A stretch of DNA of 64,000 nucleotides from positions 46,282 through 110,281 of the forward strand of contig JAENRP010000133.1 in assembly GCA_024741835.1 (NCBI GenBank). The letters are read 5' to 3'. Origin of the DNA: Diplocarpon mali. Its lineage: Eukaryota; Ascomycota; Leotiomycetes; Helotiales; Drepanopezizaceae. The position numbers and the translations under genes are program-made. Of the stretch, positions 24,961 through 36,256 are shown piece by piece. Below the pieces are notes generated by a model that saw only the letters and a list, made by a program, of their open reading frames with translations, did no database searches and was not told where the DNA came from. How positions within the stretch are numbered: position 1 is the first letter of the stretch; every line of letters begins with the position of its first letter.

Positions 24961-25036
24961 TGATTATAATAAAATAGGTAATAATAAACTTATGGTTAGA
25001 CGCTTGAGGATAAGCTTTTTTTAAGAGGAAGAGTGA

Positions 25037-25328
25037 TATAACAGATTGTTATTATATATAGGTTTGTACTTAGTTTATACCCAGTTTAGCTACAGCTTAG
25101 CGCAATCTTGGTATAGGCTATAAACTGGATTACCCTTAGTTGGCATCTGGTTCGGCTTTCCTTAAGCGGGTGACCCTCTTTTCTTTATATATATATACTA
25201 TACCCTTCCACTCCTTTAGGGCTCTGTAATTATTGATTCTAAGTCATTACTAAGACGTTCTATTAGCATTGCTATATGATTCGTATATATATCGGTGCCG
25301 AGCAGAGGTTATACTCCCAGTCGTCACA
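25037..25328 (+). repeat. Gypsy B 3' LTR (292 bp)
   Basis: It starts tataacag (RIPed TGTGACGG) and ends CGTCACA. Same length as the 5' LTR. The purine tract aagaggaagagtga lies just upstream. Confidence 0.94.
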
Positions 25329-25333
25329 GCCTT

Positions 25334-25748
25334 TAAGCAGATATTAAGAAAAGCGAGTTCAGGGTTACTAAGATTAAGTTCTTAGGATTTATTATTAAAG
25401 TTTACAAAATTGAGGTAGACCCTAATAAGGTCTTAGTTATTTAGGAGTAGAAATACGCTAAGAATGTACGCAGCGTATAAAGCTTCTTAGGGTTTTATAA
25501 CTTCTACTAAAGGTTTATTCAAAGCTATAGTTATATCTGCCGACCTTTAATAGCTCTTATAGGAAACGTTCCTTTTAACTTTAACAACACTTATAAGGAA
25601 GCTTAAGAAGCTCTGCGCTTAAGGCTTTAAACGACCCCGATTTTATACTACTATTACCCTTAAAAGTAGATAAGGCTTAAGACCGACGCCTCCAACGGTA
25701 TAATCGCTAGCGTACTCTCCTAACTTTAAGAAGATAAGAACTACTACT
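25334..25748 (+). pseudogene. Gypsy A reverse transcriptase C-terminus and RNase H start
   Basis: This resumes gypsy A RT after gypsy B. KKSEFRVTKIKFLGFIIKVYKIEVDPNKV at about 25350-25440 is the standard gypsy RT thumb/connection segment. SFLGFYNFY-RFI near 25485-25515 follows, and the RNase H start, KTDASNGIIASVLS, near 25680-25720. It is broken by the TRIM at 25748 and resumes after 26251 with YYLIGYFLKTINNAELNY. Confidence 0.82.
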
Positions 25749-25833
25749 TATTATGCAGAAAATAGGCTAAATATGCTAGTACACGCCCTAAGGTATGGAT
25801 TCACATTTTGGCCAAGCGGTATTATATATAATA
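25749..25833 (+). repeat. TRIM 5' LTR (85 bp)
   Basis: It starts tattatgcag and ends atataata. It pairs with 26162-26246 by transitions only, for example tattatgtacgata against tattatatataata at the end. Confidence 0.88.
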
Positions 25834-25850
25834 GTTATAAGCCTTATAAG
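25834..25850 (+). other. TRIM primer-binding site (initiator-Met half-tRNA type)
   Basis: gttataagccttataag directly follows the LTR. It differs from the copia-alpha site (gttatgagccctataag in copy 3) by transitions only. Confidence 0.78.
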
Positions 25851-26161
25851 TATAGCGATAAATCTTTTCGCATTCCTCTTGCGCAAGGTTTAGCCGACGT
25901 TTCTTACTTCGAAGTTCTATTAGTAAACCACTTTTTAAAGAATTCGGTAATAATTATACTCGGTTTCGATTGCATCAATAGAAGTTTCGATAGATTTAAG
26001 TAAAACGACCTTTAATATATAGCCGAAGAAAAATGCATTCCAGCCTTCCGACCACTTATTTCCTACTAGCTTAGCAGTTTATACGCTATATCTATACTAC
26101 TATAGACTGAGCTAGTACTTAGGCCGCTGGAAAAACTGTTCTTCCGGCGACCTAAGGGGTA

Positions 26162-26246
26162 TATTATATAGAAAATAGGCTAAATATACTAATACGCGCC
26201 CTAAAGTATGGATTCACATTTTAGCCGAGCGATATTATGTACGATA
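26162..26246 (+). repeat. TRIM 3' LTR (85 bp)
   Basis: It follows the purine tract taagggg and is followed by TSD ctact. It is the same length as the 5' LTR. Confidence 0.88.
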
Positions 26247-26648
26247 CTACTTAATCGGGTACTTCTTAAAGACTATAAATAACGCCGAGCTAAATTACCC
26301 CATTTATAATAAAGAGCTCTTAGCGATTTTTAGATCGTTCTACTAATAAAAGGCAAAGCTACTTAAGGCCTAGAAAATAGTATATATATATATAGATCAT
26401 AAAGCCCTTAAGTACTTTATAACAACTAAGGACTTAATAGCCTAGTAGGCTTGCTAGGCGGAGTTCTTCGCTAACTTCAACTTCCTTATCATATACTGAA
26501 TAAGCATAATGAATACGCTAGCTAATATACTCTTACGTCAAGACTAGGAGCTGACCCCTCTTAAGGCTAAGAAACGAGCTTTATACTACCAGCAGCTCTT
26601 ACTTAACGACAAGCTCTTTATAGAAGTACTCGCTACTAAAGGCGATTC

Positions 26649-26763
26649 CACTCCTAGGCCCGGCCTATAAGTAACTTTAGCGCAGATCAATTCCACTCCT
26701 AGGCCTGGCCTACAAGTGACTTTAGCGCAAATCGATTCCACTCCCAGGCCTGGCCTATAAGTA
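26649..26763 (+). repeat. 45-bp-period palindromic module array, gypsy A site 2 (3 units)
   Basis: Three 25-bp cores start at 26649, 26694 and 26739, an exact 45-bp period. The middle unit is the least mutated, with arms CACTCCTAGGCC and GGCCTACAAGTG around one T. The first two spacers are near identical (actttagcgcagatcaatt and actttagcgcaaatcgatt), so the array grew by duplication of the whole 45-bp unit. In frame it reads STPRPGL-VTLAQI (N/D) three times, that is 15 residues per unit. It lies in the RNase H-integrase linker. Confidence 0.85.
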
Positions 26764-28128
26764 ACGATTATGCCTATTGCGCTAATAGAGGCACCTGCCG
26801 ACCTAACGTCTAAGGTTGAGTATAATATAGCAAACTATTATATTATCGATAAGGTCATTTAAGCTAATAAGACCTCCCTTAAGCTATAGAAGTTCCGAGA
26901 CAAGGCGCAGAGCTATAGCCTCGACTATAAACTCAGCTAAGGCAAACTCTTCTTCTAAGGTAGACTCATTATACTATCCCAACCTCCCGAACTGCAAATA
27001 GCCCTAATTCGTTATATGCATAAGTAATCCTATATCGCATACGCAGGAATTGGAAAGACCAGACTTCTAGTAAGAAGAAAATACTATTAGAAAAGCCTTA
27101 GTAGCGATATTAGTATATATATCTAGAACTATTATTATTTAAGGATAAAAGCTCGATATAATAAAGCACTAGGTTTCCTATAACCCTTGCCAATCCTTAA
27201 ACGAGCATATTAGCACTTAATAATGGATTTCATAAAGCTGCTGCTTAATGAACTCGGCTACAACTTTGCATTAGTAATAATAAACCGATTATTAAAGAAG
27301 GCAGTATCGATCCTATGCTATAAAACAGTTGATGCAAAAGGCCTTATAGAATTGTTTTTAATTTACTAGATACGCCATTTTAGCATGCCCAATTCAATTC
27401 TATTAAATAAAGGCGCCTAATTCGTCTCTTCCTTTTAAAAAGAGCTCTATTAGATACTAGGTATAAAGGTCAAGCTAACTATAGCTTATAACCCTAATAT
27501 CGACAGCTAAACTAAGATTATAAACTAGTATTTAAAATAACGCCTTAGACCGTTCTACTTATACTACTAAGACAATTGGAGTTATCTCTTGCCTTTAATA
27601 GATATTGCCCAATTGACCTTGCCTTATAAATCCCTAGGGCAAATTTCCCCTTTCTAAGTGCTAAATAGCTATAAAGCTCGCTTATCTTAGAATTTAATTA
27701 ACCTAAAGCCTTTATAGATAGCAATTAAGAGATTAAATTGTAAAACGGCACTCTATATAGCTATTAAAGCTTAAAAAGTAGTCTAATTCGCTTAATTATC
27801 TCTTTAAGTATAATAGGCTAAAATGAAATAGCTCGCAGATCTCTACTACTAGCCAGTTGATTAGACTATAAGAGATAATATACTAATTAGTATTAAAAAT
27901 TGGAAACTGGACCGGCCGAGCCGAAAGCTCTCCGATAAGTAGTATAGCTTAGTAAAAGTATTAGAAAAGCTAAGAGAAAGCTAAAAGCTACAATTGCCTG
28001 ATTCGCTCCGCTCGATCTACCTTATATTCTACTCCTACTTACTATAGAAATATATTCCTAACCCTCTGCTAGGCTAAGCTTAGGAACCTCTTGCCCTAAT
28101 TAAAGTACTGCTAGAATAAGAGGAGTAA

Positions 28129-28133
28129 GAGAT
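28129..28133. repeat. TSD gagat, left of copia-alpha 3
   Basis: gagat recurs at 35725-35729 directly after the 3' LTR. Removing the element joins the two halves of the gypsy A chromodomain in frame. Confidence 0.93.
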
Positions 28134-28330
28134 TGTCGTGCAGAATGGGCGGAGTCTCCACTTATTCTGGAGACCCTCCACGTGACTCTGCTTAGTCATA
28201 GACTCTCCCTTTTCTTTCCGAAGTCTCCTTACCATATATATACTAGATAATAATATAATCAATTATCTTCATTTATATTAGCGAGCCTTTTAAGCGACCT
28301 AATAAAGGCCCTCCAGCCGACCGTACTATA
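28134..28330 (+). repeat. copia-alpha copy 3, 5' LTR (least mutated copy)
   Basis: It begins TGTCGTGCAGAATGGGCGG and keeps many TG and CA sites (CTGGAGACCC, CACGTGACTCTGC) that the other four LTRs have lost. It ends actata, followed by the primer-binding site. Confidence 0.95.
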
Positions 28331-28347
28331 GTTATGAGCCCTATAAG
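28331..28347 (+). other. Primer-binding site of copia-alpha 3 (initiator-Met half-tRNA type)
   Basis: gttatgagccctataag follows the LTR with no gap. Its complement contains GGGCTCATAAC, the initiator-Met anticodon arm with CAT in the loop. This is the least RIPed copy of the site. Confidence 0.82.
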
Positions 28348-31300
28348 CACTTTAATATGCTTTCTCTTTATATGCAATCGGCTAAAGGGCCCTTTAAGCT
28401 CTTAACCGACTTTTCGAGTATTTATAACAACTTAAAGGACCTTCATTTTCAATTAACAAATCTCCATTTTCCGATCGAACCTCATTTTGCAAACTTCATT
28501 TATATACCTAACCTTTTTTATTAAACTCTATTTAATATATCTGACTCTTTAAGCATCTCTAAGCCTCGCCTTAATACTTCTGCCTCTTAAGTGAAGTGGT
28601 TTAGTAAATATATATTCTTCGCTAAGCTTTATAATATCACCATTTTTACCGATCTAAGACTCCTATTCAAGTCAATTATAGAAACTGAGCCTTAAGCTCC
28701 CTTTATATAAGAGCTTAAGGAACTGGAAACGGCTAACCTTTGTATAGTATACGCGAGGTCTTATAAAGAGTATATAGCGACTCTATTTGAATAGATTTAC
28801 GCCCGCTTTCCCCTAGGAGATCTGTTAAAGGCTCCTCCTCTATAAGCTTTTTATAAAGATATTAAGGATGAATATAAAATCCTAATAAAGGAGTACCATA
28901 TTCGCAAGGAGACTTAAAAGACCTAATGCAAATACTACAAGCTACTACTAGAATAGGTCTTTAAGACTATTAATAGAACGCTCCTAGCTTTTGCGATAGC
29001 TTAAGTATAAATCCAAGCTGAGAAGCTCTCCTTCTTAATACCTAATAGAGATACTCCTATAAGTGGAACCCTTGCTAATAACTTATATATTAATTTAATA
29101 AACTAGCAACTCTTACTCTAAAGCTTAATATCTATTTTAAAGCGTGATATTGCGCCTTTTAATAAGGCTATTCAGTCTTAAATAAGGCTCTAGTATCGCA
29201 ATATACTATACTAAAGTAAGACTAAGAGAACTAATACTTAGCAGTAGATCTAGGAGTAGTAAGAGGCGTACCGCTTAGCAGAATAATACAATCTTCTTAA
29301 GATTAAAGGAAGACTAAGAGTTACTAACTTTTTAAACTTAATTATAATAAAGATCAATCTAAGTTAGGCGACTCGCTTAAAGGAGGAAATTATTACTAAT
29401 AAGTAAATAGGAACCTTATATAAGTATAACCTAATGTAGCTAAGCCGCGCCCTAGTAGGCATTGAATCTAATAGAGCGATCGATAATAAAGGGCTAGCAG
29501 TTTTTACTACTCGAGAGTCTTTCTTAAATGCTAAGACCCCTTTGCAAACTTTAGTAAGCAGCTCCCGAAATCGCTCTATAAGCTCTAGAAGGGAGATTAG
29601 GCCTAAGTGCCCTTATAAAGGCTTTAAAAATCACTATTAGAAGCCTTAGGACTATCGGAAACTATTATATATTATAGATAGGCGCAAGGAAAATATAAAG
29701 GTTCTCCCTTTGCAAAAGGAGGTCCTACAAATACAAAAGGCATTAAATATAAGAGACCAGTTTAAAGGTCTTTAAGTATAGCTTAAGGAAAATGATATTG
29801 CGGTAATAGCAATTGACAAATTCAAAAGAAAGGCTTTAGCCTTTAAGAAGGATAGTTTAAGTAAAAGGGAGAACTTACCAGTCTTTACAATAATAGATCC
29901 CTTTGCCTTTAATGCTTTTAAAGAATTGTTCAATATCTACTACCTCTTTAAGCTAAAACGCTACCTACTCTCTTTAAATATGCTCTTTAACAATTGCGCA
30001 GCTACTTATATTATTAATTTAAAGGATTTACTTATTATAAGCACTTTTAAGCCTTCTGGCGACTTATAGTAATATATTAAAGTAGGTACCTTAAGGCTCC
30101 TAATCATTAGGAAAGGTAATAGATATATAGCAGACTCTCTTCTATAGCATAACGGCTCTCTTATAGGGATAACGCTTTGCAATATTGCTATTATAAAGGA
30201 GTTTACTACTAATATTATCTTAGAGAAGCTCCTTACGGATAAGGGTTTTTAGTACTTTAAAGTAAACCTTACTTTATACTCTAGGAGTATTAGAGATTCT
30301 ATAAAGCAAGCTTAGTTAAAGCGTTACTATAATCTCGTTTTCTTTAAATATAAGTCTATTAACTATTTAAATCTTCTAAATATACTTTAATATAACTTCT
30401 CTACCTTAATAGCATTTCCTATAGCTAAGATAATACTCTATAATAGGTTCTAGTCTAGCTATGCACCTACTAGGGTATAGGATAATAATGCGTATACTTA
30501 GCACCTTTGCGCTAGCCACCTAAGTGCAGAGGCTCTTTAAGCGCTAGTTAAGTACGCTAAGGGAGTGAAGATCAGAGGAATACAAAGGCTAGAGTGCCCT
30601 GCATATGCAGTAGCGTCTGCTAGGTAAGTTATTTCTTATGCTACCTCTAAGAACCGATCTCTAAGGCCCTTCTTTAAGATCTCTTAAGATCTCTTTAACT
30701 TTTTAAACAACTTATATAATAGTTGCTTATAGGTTCTTTTAATTAAGGATAAGTATAGTAGTATACTTTGGATATTCCTATTAAGATCAAAGGGTAAAGA
30801 TATAGTTATAAAGGTCCTTTAAGCCTTTGAAGTATAAGTAAAACGCCAATATAGGCTTTCAATTTGCAAGATTAGGCAAGATAATAATACTTTAATGATT
30901 TCCTTAAGGGAAGACTCTCTTATAAAGTACTAAAGATAGGTAAAAGAGGAGGGAATCGATTTAAAGCTTACTCCTACCTATATACACTAACCTAATAGAG
31001 GCGTAGAGCGAGTAGAAAGGGAGTTGATTAAACGCTCTATTAAAATAAGAATCTACGCTAGGCTTTTAGCAAGCCTTTGGCTAAAGGTTATAAAGGCTAC
31101 TATATACCTTTATAATATCTCCCTACTCGCTAAGAAGAAGATGATCTTACTAAGCGAGGCTTTTTATAATTGGTTTAAGTAGTATTTTCAATTTTATAAG
31201 CCGCTACTTATTAAGCAGATAATAGCGAGCTTAAAGCCTGACTAAAGTCGCGTTTATACATATAGCACTTGCGCATACCCTTTAATTAAGGAAAGGGAGG

Positions 31301-34047
31301 CGGAGAGGGACTGCTAAACCTTTAAAATTAAACTACAAAGGCACTTAAGTTACTTAATTGGATATATTACCTTTAATATTTATAGAATCTGGGTTCTTAT
31401 ACTCTAGCGAGTAATAATAACTTATAATATCGAATTCGATAAGTCTCTCTTTTATAATCCAGAAGCTAAGCGCGCAAACCCTATATCGCGCTAGGAACTT
31501 AAGACGACCCTTTAATTAATTAGAAAGGGAGAGGGAGCTTAGGACGCTAAGTTCGAAGGCATTTTCGAAGAATCAAAGCTTATCGCAGGGCTGAACGCAA
31601 TCGCTGCAGAAGAAGCCGCTATATAAAAAGAGCCTATATCATAGACCAATACTGCTCTATAGCCTTTAACTAATAATATAAAAGGCCTTAACTTAAATCC
31701 AAATCCGAGAGACCCGCTTAGAAACTTAGGGGTAGAAGCAAGCGAACTAGAAGCCACTTTGCTAGTCTTTAAGAAGGCAAATGGCAACTAGAGCTTAAGG
31801 GTAATGATTCCCTATAAAGGCCTTACTAAAGAAGGAATTATAAAAGACTCTAAAGGAGTCTTTAAAGATGAGTTCTATAGGGCGATCGGCAGATCTTTAG
31901 CTACTATTTTATATAGAAATAGAAATGGCTTAAGGGCTTTAAAATAGAGTCTTCAATTATAAAGGCAGGCCTTAGTAAACTCTAGTAGAAGGCTAAAAGC
32001 ATTACTGCCAAGATCTGGGAGGAGCTTTAATAGTCTTATAAGAAGCGACCTAATAAAAGGAGCAGGCCCTAATAATATAATACCTTAAGTTATAATACTA
32101 GTTCAAAGACTATAGACTTAAGAGATAGAGTTATCCAGACTCTTAAAGGAACCTCTAATAATAATAAAAATAAAGGAGGAGACTTATAAAGAAAAGCGTA
32201 AGGAGGAACTCCCTCTTCTTAGGCAAAAGAGGATAAGACGCTTAAGCGTTAAGCAATAGAAGACTTCAAAAGTGTATACTATTACTTTAAAGTATATACT
32301 CTCTTAAAGTAATATTAATTTACCTTACTCTTTATATACTTAGGAGTTTATATCAACCTTTTAAGTGAATAAATAGATAAAGGAGGATAGAAAGGACTAT
32401 TTAACGGTTTATATAATTATTAAAGTTATAATTAATAATTAAGCAAAGGATAGAGCGCAGTCTCTTAACTGCCTATAGCACTAAGGCTCTTTGCCAAAGC
32501 CTTTAAAAGGATAGCTAGACCTAGAGAAGCACCCTTTTAGCAAACGATTTAAAGAAGGAAGGCATTAGGAGATTAAGAATCTAGAATCTCGGAGTTACTA
32601 GAGAATTGTGCAAAAGGATTATTTAAAGCCCTTACTAATACTATTAAAATAGGTATTTACTTATAAGGTTAATAGCTCTAGCGAGCTTTTAAAGTGCTAA
32701 TTATAGCTAATTATGCAAAGGGATCTTTAAGATAAAGCTTCAATTTTCTTAACCTACGCAGCCACGCTTGTAGTAAGGTCTTTCAAAGTACTAATAGCGC
32801 TTGCCGCGTACTTTAATATAAAAGTAAAGCAGTTTGATATTATTAACGCGTTCGTCAATACTCCTAGAGACCTAAGGAGTGCTCTAATCATATACTTCCT
32901 ATTAGATAGCTTTAAGCGCCTTAGTATAGTAGTAGAACTGGACTGCGCGCTCTATAGGCTAAAAGACTCTCTAGCACTATAGTATAGGAACTTTGCAAAA
33001 ACGCTTAAGGGCCTTTAACTTAAGCCATTAAGTAAGAAGCCTTATATTTTTATAATAAAGGATCGCATAGTCTTTATAGCGTTTTATATCAACGATATTC
33101 AAGTATTATATAAGGCCTCTAACCTAGATCAGGCGACTCGTCTGATTAAAGACCTAAAGAGGGCATATAAGCTTACTATTATAAAAGATATCTCTTAATT
33201 CTTTAAAGTAAGGATTATTCAAGATAGGAAGGTAAAGAGGATCTCCTTAGTTTATAATACCTATATTAAGAAGATCGCTTAAAAGTTTAGAGCTAATATA
33301 AGGAAAGTGCCTAGTACTCTACTACTAAAGAAGGAGTTTATCAAGAACTTAAGGCAAGCTTCTTTAGAAAAGGTAAAGGAGTATTAAGAGAAAATAGGCT
33401 CTATTCTCTATACGATAATTATAATACGCCTAAATATTATATTTGCAGCCTTCTAACTATCTTTCTTCCTAATTAATCTAAGCTTTAAGCACCTCTTAAC
33501 CGCAGACTAGACGCTTTAATACCTATATAATACGCACTTCTTAAGAATTGCCTATAGCTTTAAGGCCAAGGAATACTAATTGGTTGCGTCTTTAGATACT
33601 TCTTTTAAAGATAATTAAAAGACTTGCAGATCCTCTTAAAGATACGTCTTCTTTCTATTTAAAGGACCGATTATTTAGAAAGCAAATCGCCAAGCGACTA
33701 TTATACTCTCCTTTACTAAAGTAGAACTCTATAGTATAGTTTCTACTATAAAGGAGATAATAGCTATAAAACACCTCTTTAAAGAGATTCGCATAGACTT
33801 CCTCTTTAAATGGAATATATATTACAATAATTAATAGACGATTCGGCTAATTATTATAAAGAATAAAAAGATTAAGATAAGCCTCTGATATATTGAAATT
33901 AGCAATATATAAATCCGCTAAAAGTATTAAAAAGAAAGCTTTTAAATAATCTACCTCCCTACTAAGGAGATGTACGCAAATAGGCTTACTAAGAACCTAG
34001 ACTATTAGAAGTTTAAAAGCTTCGTTCATTTATTAAACCTTTAAAGC
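28348..34047 (+). pseudogene. copia-alpha copy 3 Gag-Pol polyprotein (RIP-inactivated)
   Basis: Domains lie at the same offsets as in copy 2: gag about 28390-29840; protease about 29980-30250 (CATYIINLKDLL); integrase about 30490-31390; reverse transcriptase about 32600-33230, with FDIINAFVNT near 32830-32860 and YINDIQVLY near 33088-33112, one of the catalytic aspartates still present where copy 2 has NN; RNase H about 33490-34047. Copy 3 differs from copy 2 mostly at CpA/TpG sites. An 82-codon minus-strand frame at 31539-31787 is a chance antisense opening. Confidence 0.88.
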
Positions 34048-35527
34048 TTTTAAATAATCGTTTAATAACTTATACTTATTAGTAAGTAGTCACTTATTAT
34101 TAAAAGACTTATACTTATAAGCTCCTATTCTATTATAATTATATTCATTTATTTTCTTTTATAAAGCGTATTATAAAAGCTCTCCTTTTTTAAAAATATA
34201 GAATAGGTAATATTCCTAAGCTGCTATTATAAGGCGCGACCCTCTTTCAAATTCTCTTAGCTAGGGCTAAGAGCTAGGACGCTATAGTTAAGAGCTTTAT
34301 ATAGATCTCCTCTTAAGAGAGGCCTACTAGCACTCCCTCGGCCAAAGGCCTGCCGGCGAATATACTAGTAATAGTAGGGGCAAAGGCGGGAGGTACGGCA
34401 ACAAAGGCAGCAGGGGCGAGGGCGGCAGGGGCAAGGACGGGCGCAGCAATAGCAAAGGCTAAGAAGATAAATAAGAAGACTATAGCAGCAGCTGCAATAG
34501 CAGAGGCAAAGGGGATAAGAGCGGTAGTAGCAATAGCAAAGGCAAACGGGTTTAAGCCAAAAGGCTTAAGAGCGAATGGGAATAGTATACTAGGAGCAAA
34601 AGAGGTAGTAATACTACTACTTATAAGAGTAGTAGGCCCTTATAATACTAAGGTCCGATCGCTCTTATCTTTTAAAATCAGCCTAAAACTCAATAAGACT
34701 TAATAAAATATATTATAAAAGCTCTAAAGCGTACCCTTTATTATATTAAGTAATAGCGCTACCTCCTTTTTAAAGGTACTATAAGCATAGGCTAATATAA
34801 TAGCCTCTTAAGAGGTAAAGAGAGGTCCGCTAGCCTATTAGCAGCTATTGCTTAATACTATATAATAAATGCAATACGTACTAAAGGTGCTATTAAAGCA
34901 CTAATAATCGAGATTGCTAATACTCTTATATATAATATAATATACGTATGCGTCGTTGCGCTCTATTATAGGCTTAAGCATACGGCGTATAGTAGGGGCA
35001 AGGCTCTTAGGCGGCAGCGGCAGTAGTAGCGGCAGTAGAGGCGGTAGGGATAGCGGCGGTAGCTTATTACCTAGTAAGCGCTAGGAGGACCGCGCCAAGG
35101 TTGCAGCTCCCGCAAGAGCGCTAGCGACCTAGCGCAAAGTCAGTATAACGCAGGGTATAGAGACTTTAAGGGTCTTACTTTGCAAAGGCAGCTAAGGCTA
35201 TAATAAGCAGGAGTTCCTTTTATATTCGAAAATTATTAGTATAAAGACGATATTTTTAAATAATAAAAGAGGGTTATTTTTAAAAGAAGGGAAGGAGAAC
35301 CTTTATAATAGAAATACTTTATAAGAAGCCTAATAGAGTACTAGTATAGAATCGCAAAGATTCTTAAGCGCGCTTATTACTTATAGCAACCCTTCTTATT
35401 CTAAAAGGAACGACCTTTAAAGGGGCAGCATATAAGATAGAGCCTCTTTTCTTTATAACTACTATTTTTTCTTTTATTTTATCTATATAGCTAAGCGATT
35501 CTAAGAGCATCGCCTAACTAAGGAATA
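34048..35527 (+). other. copia-alpha copy 3, 3' extension with 121-codon alanine-rich frame
   Basis: The frame 34338-34703 is open for 121 codons and ends in TAA. It is the longest version of the alanine-rich frame in the three copies and lies in the same phase. There is no ATG at its start, and the upstream bound is a TAA that could be a RIPed CAA, so it may be an exon-like or C-terminal part of a longer product. GC-rich Gln/Ser coding stretch near 35005-35060. No known domain. Confidence 0.5.
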
Positions 35528-35724
35528 TATTATATAAAATAGGCAAAGTCTCCACTTATTCTAAAGACCCTCTATATGATTCTGCTTAATTATAGACTCT
35601 CCCTTTTCTTTCCAAAGTCTCCTTACCATATATACACTAGATAATAATACAATTAATCATCTTTATCCATATTAGCGAGCCTCCTAAGCGACCTAATAAA
35701 GGCCCTCCAGCCGACCGCACCATA
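35528..35724 (+). repeat. copia-alpha copy 3, 3' LTR (197 bp)
   Basis: It begins tattatataa and ends caccata. It is much more RIPed than its own 5' LTR, although the two were identical at insertion. Confidence 0.95.
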
Positions 35725-35729
35725 GAGAT

Positions 35730-36015
35730 AGAAGAAATAATTGGATCTCATATTTAAGTTAAGAAGCTCAAATATCAGATTAAGTAGAAAGGAGCTAATA
35801 AAGACCTCGAATAGTACCTATGCTCTAATACTATAATAGTACCGCATACTATTTGAGATTTCCATTTAAAGAACCCTTAAGCTAAGAGGCCACTAAGGGT
35901 ACTATTAAGCTGGCTTAAGTCATATAATAATAGAATTAACGATTATAGGGACCTAGAGGACAATACGCCTATAGATACAACTGCGCAAGCGCAGTTTTTC
36001 AAAGGGGGGGGGTAG
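35730..36015 (+). pseudogene. Gypsy A chromodomain C-terminal part and polypurine tract
   Basis: Directly after the TSD the reading is EIEEIIGSHI-VKKLKYQIK-KGANKDLE, the YxxKWxG...EW core of a chromodomain with Trp codons turned to stops. DFHLKNP-AKRP near 35850-35890 closes the domain. The segment ends in the polypurine tract aaaggggggggggtag (36001-36015) before the 3' LTR. The domain would read H3K9 methylation and guide integration. Confidence 0.82.
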
Positions 36016-36256
36016 TATTACAGCTATATCATATGCATAGTCATATCACGTATCGAAGTCAGGTGCACGCTAAGGTAGCAAGGTGGCTGGATTATATACA
36101 CGCTAGTAAAGCACCTATACTTATTTTAAAGGAGCTCTACTAAAGACTCTCTCTTCTTTATCTTTTCTTCTCTATTATATAGCGTATATCTTAAGGTAAT
36201 ACAGTCAGCATTACTCGATTATCGCCCCTTTATACGCTCTAAAGCAAGTCGTAACA
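36016..36256 (+). repeat. Gypsy A 3' LTR (241 bp)
   Basis: It starts tattacagc and ends CGTAACA; followed by TSD tctaa (36257-36261). Same length as the 5' LTR. Confidence 0.94.

Larger units (their letters stand above)
18971..25328 (+). mobile_element. Gypsy B (chromovirus), complete, 6358 bp
   Basis: Ty3/gypsy element with 292-bp LTRs and TSD gcctt, inserted in the reverse transcriptase of gypsy A. It contains no nested element. Order: LTR, gag, protease, RT, RNase H, integrase, chromodomain, purine tract (aagaggaagag), LTR. It is younger than A by position but equally broken by RIP-type stops. Confidence 0.95.
25749..26246 (+). mobile_element. TRIM-like miniature LTR retrotransposon (498 bp)
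   Basis: Two 85-bp direct repeats (25749-25833 and 26162-26246) flank a 328-bp interior, and the whole has a perfect 5-bp TSD (ctact, 25744-25748 and 26247-26251). A primer-binding site gttataagcc follows the first repeat directly, and a purine tract taagggg precedes the second. That is the layout of a terminal-repeat retrotransposon in miniature. There is no gag or pol. The LTR start (tattatgcagaaaataggc) resembles the copia-alpha LTR start (TGTCGTGCAGAATAGGC), and the first 17 bases after the LTR match copia-alpha too. So it is probably a non-autonomous copia-alpha relative moved by its enzymes. A 77-codon frame at 25773-26003 crosses the LTR boundary and is probably chance. Confidence 0.88.
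26252..28133 (+). pseudogene. Gypsy A RNase H, integrase and start of chromodomain
   Basis: The frame resumes with GYFLKTINNAELNYPIYNKELLAIF (RNase H) near 26257-26330. The integrase zinc-binding region lies near 26960-27110. The core starts with a conserved MDF (from HLIMDFIKLL) near 27215-27240, then GYNFALVIINRLLKKA, and a GAQFVSSF (third-acid region) near 27410-27440. The C-terminal part follows near 27600-28060. The chromodomain starts at 28080 (LLE-EE-EI) and is cut by copia-alpha 3 at 28133. Palindromic modules lie between RNase H and integrase (26649-26763). Confidence 0.83.
28134..35724 (+). mobile_element. copia-alpha copy 3, full length (7591 bp)
   Basis: Complete Ty1/copia element, 197-bp LTRs, TSD gagat, inserted in the chromodomain of gypsy A. 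Exactly as long as copy 2, with features at a constant offset of 24197 bp. The 5' LTR and start of the interior are the least RIP-mutated part of the family in this window, and so give the best view of the original. The interior still carries stops throughout gag and pol. Confidence 0.95.
14653..36256 (+). mobile_element. Gypsy A (chromovirus), 21.6 kb including three nested insertions
   Basis: This is a Ty3/gypsy element bounded by 241-bp LTRs (14653-14893 and 36016-36256) with TSD tctaa. Its own pieces are 14653-18970, 25334-25748, 26252-28133 and 35730-36256, about 7.1 kb in total. The rest is gypsy B, a TRIM and copia-alpha 3, each with its own TSD. Order: gag, zinc knuckle, protease region, reverse transcriptase, RNase H, integrase, chromodomain, polypurine tract, LTR. 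It is inserted in copia relic F. All frames are broken by RIP-type stops. Confidence 0.93.

Noticed and set aside
25773..26003. 76-codon frame as a TRIM gene
   Set aside because: It starts inside the LTR, crosses into the interior and has no recognisable domain.
26649..26763. CRISPR-like array (25-bp repeat, 20-bp spacer, three units)
   Set aside because: The spacers within the array are near identical, there are no cas genes, the host is a fungus, and the repeat is in frame in a polyprotein.
28080..28262. Minus-strand 60-codon frame
   Set aside because: It spans the junction of gypsy A and the copia-alpha 3 LTR and is chance.
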